Translations under genes and position numbers: made by a program | IMG/VR virus record: IMGVR_UViG_3300010403_000035 | Coordinates: 1-41,834 of that record | Direction: 5' to 3' (one strand) | DNA length: 41,834 nt | From: a virus | Notes under the pieces: generated by a model | The model's database searches: none | What the model was told of the DNA's origin: nothing | Seen by the model: the letters and a program-made list of their open reading frames with translations, nothing else | Shown: one piece after another, positions 5,525 through 13,714 of the stretch | Position numbering within the stretch: the stretch's first letter is position 1 | Layout: each line of letters starts with the position of its first letter

Positions 5525-6918
5525 GTCCACCCCGCTGCAGACATTGCCGGGCGGGTGACTTTACGATCTCCAAGGTGCCGCATCACCATGCCGGTGACCA
5601 TGCCGCCATGCGCGCCTAGGCACACATACTGGAGGGCGTCCGCAACATGCGAGTATTCGTTCTTGTCGGGGGATGGCTTGCGCTGTCCTTGACGGGTTTT
5701 CCCATAACGATAGCCCCCGCTCATGGCGCGTACGAGCGTGGGACAGCGGCTTTTGTTGAAGACAATAGCTGGTCCGCCATCTCGCTGACTAAGCAGCATC
5801 GCCTCCACCGACCTGAGGCGTGCATCGATATCATTGGTGGGGGCGGGGAAGCACTGAAAGCCGGCACGCTTGAGAACGTCAAAGCTGGTCTCTTCATAGA
5901 TGCTGTCTTTGGACCGGCCAGCTGGGTCACCGATGATAGCTACTTTCTTCCCCAAGTAACGCTCCTGCATGAGCTTTGGCCTAAGGCTGCGCTGGATGTG
6001 CTGCTCCAGACCGATGTCCTCTGCCTCAACCTCCTCCAAAATGAGTAGGCGTCCCTTGTGGTCGAGTTGGCAGATCACTGACCACGGGTCCCGCCCGAAG
6101 TCTTGCCCAATAAGGATCGGATGACCCTGTACCGGATCAAGAGTTTCAACCGTGTGGAAGCTGTCTTTGAAACTTGTTGAAAAAACTGCCATTCCTGATG
6201 GGTCAGGTCCGTATTTGGCATCAACATATCTTTGAACCCATATGTCGGACTGTCCCCTTGCCAGACGTTCATAGTACTCCCTGCCCCCCGGTAAGTTCTC
6301 GACGTTTTCGGCTTTTTCATCACGCCCTCCGGGTTGTTTCCACAAGTCCCAGTCTGCAGGGAGGTTTGGTTCCAATAACTCCCACCACGGTCCTCCTTCG
6401 TTGGGGAAATTACCGTCCATGATAAGTCCAAACCAAGAGGGTCCTCCCTGCGCTGCAGATGGGTAACGTCCCAACCTGCCGCATACGGATGGTATGATGG
6501 CAGAGTCGATTTCAGGAAACTCATTGATCCACACTCCCGTCAGCTGCATCGAGAGCAGTCGTCTTATGTCCTGCTCGTCGTCCAGTGGTATGAGATGTAT
6601 CTCACTCTCTACATCGTTGAAATTAATGTAGATCGTGCTGTCGGACACCTTGAAGTTGGTTATTGGTCCGATCCAAGTGAAGAACTCTTTAAGTATGGTC
6701 TGCTTAATCTGGGATAACGTTTGACGCACGACTGCGAACCTAGTGCGTCGTATGCCGTCTGGACCGGGTTTTTGTTCCGTCATCCTACGGACGATCTCCA
6801 TGAGACAGCCCGTGCTCTTGCCGCTACCGACGGGTCCCAGTATTACCCGCACGAAAGCTTCGCTCTGCATGAACCCTGCTATGGTGGGCGGGGCGGTATA
6901 CGACATCATGCTAGTCAT
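5521..6918 (-). CDS. terL: terminase large subunit, 465 aa
   Basis: This is the ATP-driven DNA packaging motor and headful or site nuclease. A Walker A motif GPVGSGKST spans residues 28-36, and a Walker B-like VWINEF spans 129-134 with Glu133 as the catalytic carboxylate. The C-terminal RNase-H-like nuclease domain shows its acidic residues in GQDFGRDP (D273), GDPAGR (D331) and HVADALQY (D427). The length is normal for the family. The ATG at 6918 overlaps the TAG of the small-subunit gene by 8 bases (ATGACTAG), which favours this start over the ATGs at 6909 and 6906. The terminase pair runs opposite to the portal and all other head genes, which is unusual. Confidence 0.93.
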   Translation of the reverse strand: MTSMMSYTAPPTIAGFMQSEAFVRVILGPVGSGKSTGCLMEIVRRMTEQKPGPDGIRRTRFAVVRQTLSQIKQTILKEFFTWIGPITNFKVSDSTIYINFNDVESEIHLIPLDDEQDIRRLLSMQLTGVWINEFPEIDSAIIPSVCGRLGRYPSAAQGGPSWFGLIMDGNFPNEGGPWWELLEPNLPADWDLWKQPGGRDEKAENVENLPGGREYYERLARGQSDIWVQRYVDAKYGPDPSGMAVFSTSFKDSFHTVETLDPVQGHPILIGQDFGRDPWSVICQLDHKGRLLILEEVEAEDIGLEQHIQRSLRPKLMQERYLGKKVAIIGDPAGRSKDSIYEETSFDVLKRAGFQCFPAPTNDIDARLRSVEAMLLSQRDGGPAIVFNKSRCPTLVRAMSGGYRYGKTRQGQRKPSPDKNEYSHVADALQYVCLGAHGGMVTGMVMRHLGDRKVTRPAMSAAGWT

Positions 6919-7387
6919 TGGCGTTGTGCTCTATTGTATTAGTTTTACTAACAATAAGCTCGCGTTTGTTACCGTCTCCAATGTTTATGACCAGCGAAAA
7001 CTTCTCTGCACTTTCGCCTGACACTACTCTATCCATCCCTAGCCCTGCTATACGGGCGATCATCTTGGCGAGTTCTACCTTCGCAGGAAGTGTTTCCTGC
7101 TGGTCGTGCAGGCGCATATTACTTTCAGGTAGCCAGTTCTCTATTATTGCGCCAGCCTTGAGCTTGGTGCGCTCCGTGGTGTTTGTTGCGGTCTGCCAAG
7201 CAAGTATTTCCTGTTCTAGTACTTGGGCAAATCTTGGGTTTTCTTTAATATCGTACCATTCTTCTGGGGTTAATCTGTAAAGCCTCAGTATATCGTCAAT
7301 AGAGAGATGGTCTATGGCGATCTCGCGTGCGAGCTGTATTAGCATTATGTCGCGCATAGGCTCTTTTACTTCTAATGTATCCGCCAT
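6911..7387 (-). CDS. probable terminase small subunit, 158 aa
   Basis: The protein lies directly upstream of TerL and overlaps it by 8 bases. Its N-terminal half (IAIDHLSIDDILRLYRLTPEEWYDIKENPRF) looks like the helix-turn-helix DNA-binding part of small terminases. The C-terminal part (EKFSLVINIGDGNKRELIV) looks like the short beta-strand tail. It would bind the packaging site and hand DNA to TerL. A weak GGGA lies before the ATG at 7387. A phased GTAAC pair and a TATAGT box lie just upstream. Confidence 0.65.
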   Translation of the reverse strand: MADTLEVKEPMRDIMLIQLAREIAIDHLSIDDILRLYRLTPEEWYDIKENPRFAQVLEQEILAWQTATNTTERTKLKAGAIIENWLPESNMRLHDQQETLPAKVELAKMIARIAGLGMDRVVSGESAEKFSLVINIGDGNKRELIVSKTNTIEHNAND

Positions 7388-7398
7388 GTTATTTTCCC

Positions 7399-7414
7399 GT
7401 TACTATATGGTTAC
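7399..7414 (-). promoter_or_regulatory. phased GTAAC pair before the terminase genes
   Basis: On the plus strand GTTAC begins at 7399 and 7410, exactly 11 bases apart. Read leftward this is GTAAC-N6-GTAAC pointing at the TerS start (7387), the same arrangement as upstream of the genes at 656 and 2164. The second half-site is fused to the TATAGT box. Confidence 0.45.
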
Positions 7415-7439
7415 TTGCTAAGTGTCTGCAACGTATAGT
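7402..7439. promoter_or_regulatory. candidate divergent promoters between TerS and portal
   Basis: Two TATAGT boxes (5 of 6 to the -10 consensus) point outward. One is on the minus strand at 7407-7402, and one is on the plus strand at 7434-7439. Matching -35 boxes are poor. The plus-strand box ends only 11 bases before the portal ATG, and no Shine-Dalgarno sequence precedes that ATG, so a nearly leaderless portal mRNA is possible. Confidence 0.35.
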
Positions 7440-7450
7440 ATTCCTTGTCA

Positions 7451-9577
7451 ATGGTAAATACTTTGCCACAGCGTGGGGTACTGCGGGTTGTGCCCGGTGC
7501 CCAGCTGGAAGCTCAGCTTCAGGCTGAAGCCGCCGCCAAGATACAATTAGAAAATCCTCCCCAGCCGGATATGAGCGCGTTGGCCGCCTACGTAAGGGGC
7601 CAATTCGAGATGTTCCAGCGGCATAGGAACGATGCCGCTTCTGGTTGGACCGAGAGAATGCTCTCGGCGTTGCGCACATTCAATGGGGTGTATGATAGTA
7701 CCAAGATAGCCGAAATAAGAAAGTTCGGCGGGTCTATGGTGTATGCCCGAATTGTCGCAATGAAATGTAGAGGAGCTAACTCGCTCCTAAGAGATGTTTA
7801 TCTGGCACCAGACAGGCCGTGGGCCATTGAAGCGCCCGCCGACCCGGACTTACCCGCAGAGGTAATTCAGTCCATCCAGACGCTGGTGCAGACCGAGCTG
7901 ATGAGTTATCAGCAGCTTGCTCAGCAACAGAGTTTATCTCAGCCGGGTGCTCCCCCGCCCGAGCCTCCTAATCCAGCGATGATCCGTGATCGGGTTAATC
8001 AGTTGATGGAGGCAGCTAGAAACGCCGAGAAGAAAAATGCACGTAAGCGAGCTGCGCTGGCACAGGACAAGATCGAGGAGATACTTGAGAGCGGCGGGTT
8101 CTACAAAGCAATGGCGGAAGTGCTTATGGACCTTCCGCTCTTCCCATTTGCTTGTCTTAAAGGACCGGTTGTTCGTATTGTCCCCGACGTTACATGGGAG
8201 CCTGATGCTCAAGGAAATGTTGCTCCTACAGTCAGTGAAAAGCCCCGGATGTTCTGGGAGAGGGTATCGCCTTTCGATATCTGGTTCACTCCTGGAGTTG
8301 CCGACATAGAGAGTGCTTCCGTCATAGAGCGTACTTCTCTTACACGTGCAGATTTGAACGATCTTTTAGATTTACCGGGGTACGACACTGAAGCAATTAG
8401 GAACGTACTGACCGAGCACGGGCAGGGTGGGTTACCGGGCGATTGGGACACTGCAGATAGCGAACGCGCCGTCTATGAGAAGCGCGAGAACCCGCAGAGT
8501 AACTTCTCCGGGATGATACATTGTATAACTTTTCATGGGAATGTGCAGGGGCAGATGCTTCTGGATCAGGGTATGCCTCCTGACCAGATACCCGATCCTG
8601 TTCGTGACTACATGGTGCAGCTATGGTTGATTGGAAGGCATATTATAAAATTACAGCTGACGCCATCCCCACGGAAGCGTCATCCTTATTTCATAACCAG
8701 TTTCGAGAAGGTACCGGGGACGCCCGTAGGGAATGGCCTCCCGGACTTGCTTGCCGATATACAGGAAGTCTGCAATGCAGTCCTGAGGTCGTTAGTCAAC
8801 AACCTCTCTATCGCGTCTGGCCCCCAAGTCGATGTGAACATTGATCGTCTTGCGCCCGGTGAAAACCCCGATGACATGTTCCCGTGGAAGCGCTGGCACA
8901 CCACTACCGACCCAATGGGGAATAATTCCCAACCCGCTATTAGATTCTTCCAGCCCAATAGCGTGGCTCAAGAGCTACTTACCGTCTACAAAGAACTTAA
9001 CATCATTGCTGACGACATCAGCGCTATCCCAAAATACATGTCAGGCTCCGGTACTTCAGGTGGTGCTGGAAGGACAGCATCAGGACTGGCAATGCTCATG
9101 GGTAACGCCAGCAAGATACTGCAAACCGTCGCAGCTAATATCGACCGCGACATTATGTTCGGAGCCCTACAGCAGCTTTTTGACATGATAATGCTCACCG
9201 ATCAGTCGGGGGTGTTCCGTGGGGACGAGAACATTCGCGTTATGGGTGTCAACGTTGCGATGCAGCGTGAAACTCAACGTGCGCGCCAGCTTGAGTTCCT
9301 TTCTATTACGGCAAATCCGCTTGACGCCCAGATCATTGGCACGCAAGGACGCGCCAAGGTCCTACGCACTGTCTCTAACACCATTGGGATGGATGGCGAT
9401 ACTATTGTACCGCCTGACGACGAACTACAGAAAATTCAAGCTCAGCAAGAAGCTCTGATGCAGCAGCAAGCTGCAGAAGCTCAGGGGAGCAAACCCGGTG
9501 CTACCTCGACTGGAGACAGTGGCCCTCGTACTAACATTAGTCGTGGTGCTGGTCCTGTTGGTGGTGGTGCTGGATAA
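7451..9577 (+). CDS. portal protein, 708 aa
   Basis: The protein forms the DNA channel at the head vertex. Evidence is its size, its position before scaffold and coat genes, and a typical podovirus portal layout: a long N-terminal helical region with QFEMFQRHRNDAASGWTERM, a central beta/alpha core (PFDIWFTPGVADIESASVIERT), and HPYFITSFEKVPGTPVGNGLPDLLADIQEVCNAV, SGTSGGAGRTASGLAMLMGNA and a Gln-rich C-terminal tail. It is close to the all-helical-wing portals in which GRTASGLAML is a recurring motif. I use the ATG at 7451; a TTG at 7445 is in frame, and neither has a clear ribosome binding site. Confidence 0.85.
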   Translation: MVNTLPQRGVLRVVPGAQLEAQLQAEAAAKIQLENPPQPDMSALAAYVRGQFEMFQRHRNDAASGWTERMLSALRTFNGVYDSTKIAEIRKFGGSMVYARIVAMKCRGANSLLRDVYLAPDRPWAIEAPADPDLPAEVIQSIQTLVQTELMSYQQLAQQQSLSQPGAPPPEPPNPAMIRDRVNQLMEAARNAEKKNARKRAALAQDKIEEILESGGFYKAMAEVLMDLPLFPFACLKGPVVRIVPDVTWEPDAQGNVAPTVSEKPRMFWERVSPFDIWFTPGVADIESASVIERTSLTRADLNDLLDLPGYDTEAIRNVLTEHGQGGLPGDWDTADSERAVYEKRENPQSNFSGMIHCITFHGNVQGQMLLDQGMPPDQIPDPVRDYMVQLWLIGRHIIKLQLTPSPRKRHPYFITSFEKVPGTPVGNGLPDLLADIQEVCNAVLRSLVNNLSIASGPQVDVNIDRLAPGENPDDMFPWKRWHTTTDPMGNNSQPAIRFFQPNSVAQELLTVYKELNIIADDISAIPKYMSGSGTSGGAGRTASGLAMLMGNASKILQTVAANIDRDIMFGALQQLFDMIMLTDQSGVFRGDENIRVMGVNVAMQRETQRARQLEFLSITANPLDAQIIGTQGRAKVLRTVSNTIGMDGDTIVPPDDELQKIQAQQEALMQQQAAEAQGSKPGATSTGDSGPRTNISRGAGPVGGGAG
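7850..7865. repeat. dispersed palindrome copy 5 (inside portal gene)
   Basis: TTACCCGCAGAGGTAA, with perfect arms and a central CA step. It encodes LPAEV in the N-terminal third of the portal protein. Confidence 0.85.
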
Positions 9578-9624
9578 CTTATAGTTCGCTGTATGTCCCA
9601 GTGAGGAATAGTGTGGATAACTAT

Positions 9625-9638
9625 GGGGATAAGTCCCC
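9625..9638 (+). repeat. short hairpin abutting palindrome copy 6
   Basis: GGGGA (9625-9629) pairs with TCCCC (9634-9638) around a TAAG loop, after the portal gene. Its last base touches the palindrome that starts at 9639. No T-tract follows. Confidence 0.5.
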
Positions 9639-9654
9639 TTACCCGTGGAGGTAA
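9639..9654. repeat. dispersed palindrome copy 6 (overlaps ribosome binding site)
   Basis: TTACCCGTGGAGGTAA, with perfect arms and a central TG step. Its right arm contains GGAGG, the Shine-Dalgarno sequence of the gene starting at 9657. Confidence 0.9.
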
Positions 9655-9656
9655 TG

Positions 9657-9881
9657 ATGGCAGAGATGAAGACTTATAAAAGTAAGGTGAAATCCAGTGG
9701 GCCTCTGCCCGGTGCCGCCAAGGGCGGGTCTGGACATATGGTAGGTAAGACTGGTGCGGGGACACCTAAGGTCGCTGGCACTTCCGGCGCAGCGCATGGT
9801 CCGGCTAGTCGTGGGTTTGCCCACGGTGGTTCTGGTCACATGGTAGGTAAGCAGAAATCCAAGCCTGCTACCTGCTGCTAA
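9657..9881 (+). CDS. small Gly/Lys-rich protein with GGSGHMVGK repeats, 74 aa
   Basis: The motif GGSGHMVGK occurs twice, once after a Lys-rich start and once near the C-terminus, and the protein ends in two cysteines (ATCC). Small Gly-rich proteins with GGSxHMFGKQ-type motifs are often found next to portal genes in podophages, but their role is unknown. The ATG at 9657 is 5 bases from GGAGG; ATGs at 9654 and 9666 are alternatives. Its TAA overlaps the ATG of the next gene. Confidence 0.65.
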   Translation: MAEMKTYKSKVKSSGPLPGAAKGGSGHMVGKTGAGTPKVAGTSGAAHGPASRGFAHGGSGHMVGKQKSKPATCC

Positions 9882-10117
9882 TGCTTGTTGATGAAGATTT
9901 AATTTTGGCAGCTGCCGACCTTGCTAGAGCTTCTCCTGAAAATTGGAGAAAATTTCTTGAGGGGTTGGGCGTGCGGTCTGAACACATGCGTAATCTTTTA
10001 GTTAACTCCCCCGTTGGTACCCTTCAGGAACATCAGGGACATGCGCGCGAACTCGCCCATCTCCTGAAGATGTTCCAAAGCTGTACACAATTGGCGGACA
10101 AGCTGAAAGGGAAGTAA
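9881..10117 (+). CDS. hypothetical helical protein, 78 aa
   Basis: The start overlaps the previous stop (TAATG), showing translational coupling. The protein (MLVDEDLILAAADLARASPE, then a helix-rich segment EHQGHARELAHLLKMFQSC) has no membrane segment. Short proteins of this type lie between portal and scaffold in related phages. I cannot name a function. Confidence 0.6.
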   Translation: MLVDEDLILAAADLARASPENWRKFLEGLGVRSEHMRNLLVNSPVGTLQEHQGHARELAHLLKMFQSCTQLADKLKGK

Positions 10118-10118
10118 C

Positions 10119-11201
10119 ATGGTTGCTAAAGTGTTTAGTAGTAACGTCGTTCCGCCTAGTGACCCGGATGTAAGAATACCCGCAGGGGTAAGAGCCTCTG
10201 CAGCGAAGGCAGATGCTGCCTTTAGAGCTGCTTATCCAGACCAAGTTCCTGCAGAAGCTAATCCTCCCGAGCCAGCTGCAGGAGAGCCTGCAGGAGCTGC
10301 TAGTCCTGACCAACCCCAAACCCCGGTTCAAGACCAAGTAGCTCCTGCTCCTTCGGGTGATACGCCTTCTTCTAGTGAAAGAGGGCAAGACATAAACTGG
10401 GAGCATCGATTTAATTCGATGAAAGGGCGACACGACAAAGCCCAAGATAGCATCAAGCAGATGGCTGAGCAGATTAATAACCTGCAAAACGTGCTCGCCA
10501 CTGTTAATTCTGCTCCGGCTCCTACCAGAAATTCCGAGCTGCAGTTTAATAATTTGCTCTCGCCCGAAGAAGTAAGTGAGTACGGCGAAGAGTTCCTTGG
10601 GGTGGTTGGTAAGAAAGCTCAGGAAGCTACAACCCCATTAGTTCATGAGCTTAGGCAAGAGATAGATGCGCTTAAGCAGCAAGTTGGTCGCGTTGGTGGT
10701 TCTATAGCGCAAAACGCAAGAGAAACTATGTTTGCGCAACTTGACGGTACTAATATGCCGTGGAGGGAGATAAACAAGGACCCGAGATTTTTACAGTGGC
10801 TGGCCTTGCCAGACACTTATTCTGGTGTTATACGTCACAATCTGCTGAAAGCTGCGTGGGAGCGGAACGATACCCCTCGTGCAGCAGCTTTCTTCCAAGG
10901 CTTCCTCGCTGAAGAGGCTGCCATTGATCCCTCAAGGGGTCAGCCGAATGAGTACCAAGCCCCCGAATATACTAATGGGCGCACAAATGGGAAAGTTCCG
11001 CTAGAGTCCTTTGCGGCACCGGGCAGAGCCAAGTCAGCGGCAGGCAGTATCCCCGCTGAGAAGCCCCAAATCTCACGATCCCAGATCACTAATTTCTATG
11101 CTCAATGCGCTGCGGGTAAATACCGTGGCAACGAGCAGGAAAGAAACCGTCTCGAACGAATGATTTTCGAGGCGCAAACTGATGGACGGATCACGGCTTA
11201 A
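10119..11201 (+). CDS. probable capsid scaffolding protein, 360 aa
   Basis: It is located between the portal and coat genes. The N-terminal third is low in complexity and rich in Pro, Ala and Glu. A coiled-coil region follows (INWEHRFNSMKGRHDKAQDS, then EQINNLQNVLATVN). Further helices and a basic C-terminus (NEQERNRLERMIFEAQTDG) match the usual layout of a podovirus scaffold, which helps coat assembly and is then released. An AAAGGGA lies upstream of the ATG. A near-copy of the dispersed palindrome encodes IPAGV close to the N-terminus. Confidence 0.7.
   Translation: MVAKVFSSNVVPPSDPDVRIPAGVRASAAKADAAFRAAYPDQVPAEANPPEPAAGEPAGAASPDQPQTPVQDQVAPAPSGDTPSSSERGQDINWEHRFNSMKGRHDKAQDSIKQMAEQINNLQNVLATVNSAPAPTRNSELQFNNLLSPEEVSEYGEEFLGVVGKKAQEATTPLVHELRQEIDALKQQVGRVGGSIAQNARETMFAQLDGTNMPWREINKDPRFLQWLALPDTYSGVIRHNLLKAAWERNDTPRAAAFFQGFLAEEAAIDPSRGQPNEYQAPEYTNGRTNGKVPLESFAAPGRAKSAAGSIPAEKPQISRSQITNFYAQCAAGKYRGNEQERNRLERMIFEAQTDGRITA
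10176..10191. repeat. dispersed palindrome, near-copy (inside scaffold gene)
   Basis: ATACCCGCAGGGGTAA, one base off in the left arm, with a central CA step. It encodes IPAGV at the start of the scaffold protein. Confidence 0.65.
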
Positions 11202-11203
11202 TT

Positions 11204-11230
11204 CTCTGGGTTGAGTTTAACTCCCCGGAG
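11204..11230 (+). repeat. hairpin before the coat protein gene
   Basis: CTCTGGG (11204-11210) pairs with CCCGGAG (11224-11230, one G-T pair). GAG at 11213-11215 pairs with CTC at 11221-11223 around TTTAA, with a two-base bulge. It ends 23 bases before the coat ATG and has no T-tract. It may protect or help process the abundant coat mRNA, or attenuate read-through. Confidence 0.5.
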
Positions 11231-11253
11231 ATAATTTCTCAAAGGGGATAACT

Positions 11254-12315
11254 ATGCCAGTTGGTTCATATTTTCCAGTTGCACCAGTAGCCACTTCAGA
11301 CCGGGTACCGCCTTTTTCAAACGCTACTCTTACTTACCCGGCAAGTAGCGCCAGCAATACGTTTAGTACTACTGGCTTTATCCCGGAAATTTGGTCCGGG
11401 AAGCTGATTGAGAAGTTTTACGACAGCACCGTCCTCGCTGCTATCTCCAATACTGACTACGAGGGCGAGATCAAGTCTTTCGGCGACAAGGTTAAAATCC
11501 GTAGTAAGCCGACAGTTACTATTAGGGACTACACGGCAGATCAGGAGCTGTTGACAGAGCGCCCAGCAGGTAATGTGATTGATTTGGTTATTGATAAGGG
11601 TAAATATTGGAACGTCATGCTTGATGACGTGATGCGCGTGCAGTCGGACCTTAACATTCTTTCTATGTGGGCCGACGACGCCGCCGAGCAGATGAAGATC
11701 ACTATTGATCGTTCAGTTCTGCTTGGCATGCTTGGGACGGCGCATGCTTCTAACAAGGGCCTTACTGCTGGTGTAGCGACTAGTTCGCTTAATTTGGGTG
11801 TTACAACTAATTGCCTTGAGCTTGTAGCCACTGGACCAGCGTCTGGTGAGGTCGAAATTCTCGATGCTATCCTGCGTATGGGGCAGGCGCTGGATGAACA
11901 GAATATCCCGGAGACGGGACGTTGGCTTGTTATCCCGCCGTGGGCAGCGTCTCTGATTAAGCGTTCCGAGCTTCGTCAGGCTTACCTGTCTGGCGATGCA
12001 GTGAGTATGCTTCGTAACGGTCGCATCGGCATGGTGGATCGGTTTACGATTTATACGTCGAACCTACTTCCGAAGGCTGGTGATACGGGTGTTGGTGCAG
12101 CACTTACAACCGGCGAAACCGTGTTCTACGCTGGTCATCCGCATGCACTTACGTTTGCATCCCAGATGACCAACATGGAAATCATTCGCTCCGAGCGAGC
12201 GTTTGGTGACTTCCAGCGTGGACTTCAGGTGTATGGCTGGAAGGTCATTGCGCCGGAAGCGTTGGTACAGGCGATTGTACTTAGGGAGCTTACTCCCGGA
12301 GTGGCGAACCCGTAG
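11254..12315 (+). CDS. major capsid protein, HK97-like fold, 353 aa
   Basis: This is the coat subunit. It follows the scaffold gene and is strongly preceded by AAGGGG. The sequence shows the pattern of podovirus coat proteins: FIPEIWSGKLIEKFYDSTVLAAIS near the start, then GDKVKIRSKPTVTIRDY, a long spine-helix area (ADDAAEQMKITIDRSVLLGML), and WLVIPPWAASLIKRSELRQA followed by the late beta region (GWKVIAPEALVQAIVL). The length is normal. The gene is followed by a strong palindromic hairpin. Confidence 0.85.
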   Translation: MPVGSYFPVAPVATSDRVPPFSNATLTYPASSASNTFSTTGFIPEIWSGKLIEKFYDSTVLAAISNTDYEGEIKSFGDKVKIRSKPTVTIRDYTADQELLTERPAGNVIDLVIDKGKYWNVMLDDVMRVQSDLNILSMWADDAAEQMKITIDRSVLLGMLGTAHASNKGLTAGVATSSLNLGVTTNCLELVATGPASGEVEILDAILRMGQALDEQNIPETGRWLVIPPWAASLIKRSELRQAYLSGDAVSMLRNGRIGMVDRFTIYTSNLLPKAGDTGVGAALTTGETVFYAGHPHALTFASQMTNMEIIRSERAFGDFQRGLQVYGWKVIAPEALVQAIVLRELTPGVANP

Positions 12316-12336
12316 GTAGTTTTACCTTGAACTGTA

Positions 12337-12358
12337 CCCCCGGCTTTAAAGCCGGGGG
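12337..12358 (+). terminator. 22-base perfect palindrome after the coat gene
   Basis: CCCCCGGCTTT and AAAGCCGGGGG are perfectly complementary with no spacer (12337-12358). It lies 22 bases after the coat stop codon and directly touches the dispersed palindrome at 12359. There is no T-tract, so it may act as a partial terminator or 3' stabiliser that keeps coat expression above that of the connector genes. Confidence 0.6.
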
Positions 12359-12374
12359 TTACCCGTGGGGGTAA
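12359..12374. repeat. dispersed palindrome copy 7 (overlaps ribosome binding site)
   Basis: TTACCCGTGGGGGTAA, with perfect arms and a central TG step. It lies one base before the ATG at 12376, and its GGGGG is the only Shine-Dalgarno candidate. Confidence 0.9.
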
Positions 12375-12375
12375 G

Positions 12376-12741
12376 ATGCCTGCTCTCGATACAGTCGGGA
12401 AGATAGTAGATTACTCTAGGGTCCTGTTGCAGGACACGCTTGAGCCGTTTCGCTATCCTACTGCCGATCTTATAAACGAGCTTAATGCGGGACTTCTGGA
12501 CGCACGCAGGTTGCGTCCAGATTTGTTTTTGTACACTTCTACTGATGTGCCCTCTTACTCTGCGACTAGTGAGATTGTTGATATAGATCAGCAATATCGC
12601 ATGGCGTTGGTGTATTTTATTGCGGGGCAGGCACAGCTACGTGACGAAGAAGACGTTACGGATGTTCGCGCCATAGCTTTCATAAGTAGGTTTACTACTA
12701 TGCTGACTGAACCCATGATGCCACAAAGCATAGCTAGGTAG
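12376..12741 (+). CDS. DUF6682-like head-tail adaptor candidate, 121 aa
   Basis: The opening VGKIVDYSRVLLQDTLEPFRY followed by PTADLINELNAGLLDARRLRPD fits the DUF6682-type phage family. The C-terminal half, QYRMALVYFIAGQAQLRDEEDV, also fits. Members lie directly after coat genes and are likely connector or head-completion proteins. Its position between coat and the 208-aa protein agrees. The start is fixed by the adjoining palindrome arm. Confidence 0.65.
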   Translation: MPALDTVGKIVDYSRVLLQDTLEPFRYPTADLINELNAGLLDARRLRPDLFLYTSTDVPSYSATSEIVDIDQQYRMALVYFIAGQAQLRDEEDVTDVRAIAFISRFTTMLTEPMMPQSIAR

Positions 12742-12749
12742 GAGCTAGA

Positions 12750-13376
12750 GTGAGTGCACAGCTTGATCGTTTTATGAACGATGCGCGCATGCGCCTACCC
12801 GGTGCATCTGACGATGCTATTAAGTGGGAGCTGTTTTACACGCTGGATGACTTTTGCAAGGAAACAAACGCGTGGCAGGAGAAGATTATTCTTCCCGTCG
12901 TCCACGATCAGTTTGAATATGAGATAGAGCCTGAAGAGAACCGCGCGAGAATTATAAGACTTCTTTCTGTCACTGCAGGTTCGGGCATAGACGAGCGGCC
13001 AATCTATGATGTTACGCTACCTGAACCAGAGTTGCTTGTGTTGCATCGTGACCCCGGCGTCCCTCCTGAGGGTACCACTAACGAATATAACGTGCTGGTG
13101 GCTCTTACGGTCGTTGATCCGGTGGACGCTAACGACTCTCTTCCTGATTTTCCTGATTGGTTTTTCATTCATTATAAGCAGGAAATTACTGATGGGGTTT
13201 TATCCCGGATGATGTCACAGCCTGCCAAGCCCTACTTCTCGCGAGAGGGCTTTTTGTATCACGGCAAGAAGTTTCGTAATAGTATGTCGAAGGCTCGCGT
13301 AGCGGTGAACCATCAGAATACATACGGCGCGCAGCGTTGGTCTTTCCCGAGGTTCGCACAGTGTGACACACGATGA
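12750..13376 (+). CDS. probable head-tail connector protein, 208 aa
   Basis: The GTG at 12750 follows GGAG with a 5-base gap and gives MSAQLDRFMNDARMRLPGA. The protein has an early helical part, a beta-rich middle with HDQFEYEIEPEENRARIIRLLSV, and a C-terminal helix region (FIHYKQEITDGVLSRMMSQP). Proteins of this layout follow DUF6682 proteins in podophages and probably form the neck or tail adaptor ring. Evidence is mainly positional. It overlaps the next gene by ATGA. Confidence 0.55.
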   Translation: MSAQLDRFMNDARMRLPGASDDAIKWELFYTLDDFCKETNAWQEKIILPVVHDQFEYEIEPEENRARIIRLLSVTAGSGIDERPIYDVTLPEPELLVLHRDPGVPPEGTTNEYNVLVALTVVDPVDANDSLPDFPDWFFIHYKQEITDGVLSRMMSQPAKPYFSREGFLYHGKKFRNSMSKARVAVNHQNTYGAQRWSFPRFAQCDTR

Positions 13377-13714
13377 CCATTTGGCGTGGCTCACATTATA
13401 ACGTGGTTTTTAACCTCCAGCATTTGCCGGATGGCTTACCTGTGGATATTACCGGGTGGGCATTTAGGAGCCAGATACGGGACAGAAATTCCGACAAGGC
13501 AGTGATGATCGAGCTTACGACCGAGAACGGCGGCATAGTTATCCTTAATGCTTCTTCCGGGATGTTCGAGCTTGTAATAACTTCGGACCAGAATGAAGAC
13601 TTTTCACTTGGTAACGTGGTTGGTGATATTTTTCGTATGAACGGTGCCTCGGGACCTGAGAGGTTATTTGGCTTTAGAGATCGTGTGAGGAGGCCAGTTA
13701 CCCGCAATGAATAA
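13373..13714 (+). CDS. small beta-rich phage structural protein, 113 aa
   Basis: The ATG overlaps the previous stop (ATGA at 13373-13376). The pattern [22 protein letters not shown], then beta strands, resembles the small proteins that precede collagen-like fibre genes in many phages and look like a fibre-attachment or BppU-like N-terminal domain. Its last 8 bases overlap the start of the fibre gene. This is probably a connector between tail and fibre, by context. Confidence 0.55.
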   Translation: MTIWRGSHYNVVFNLQHLPDGLPVDITGWAFRSQIRDRNSDKAVMIELTTENGGIVILNASSGMFELVITSDQNEDFSLGNVVGDIFRMNGASGPERLFGFRDRVRRPVTRNE

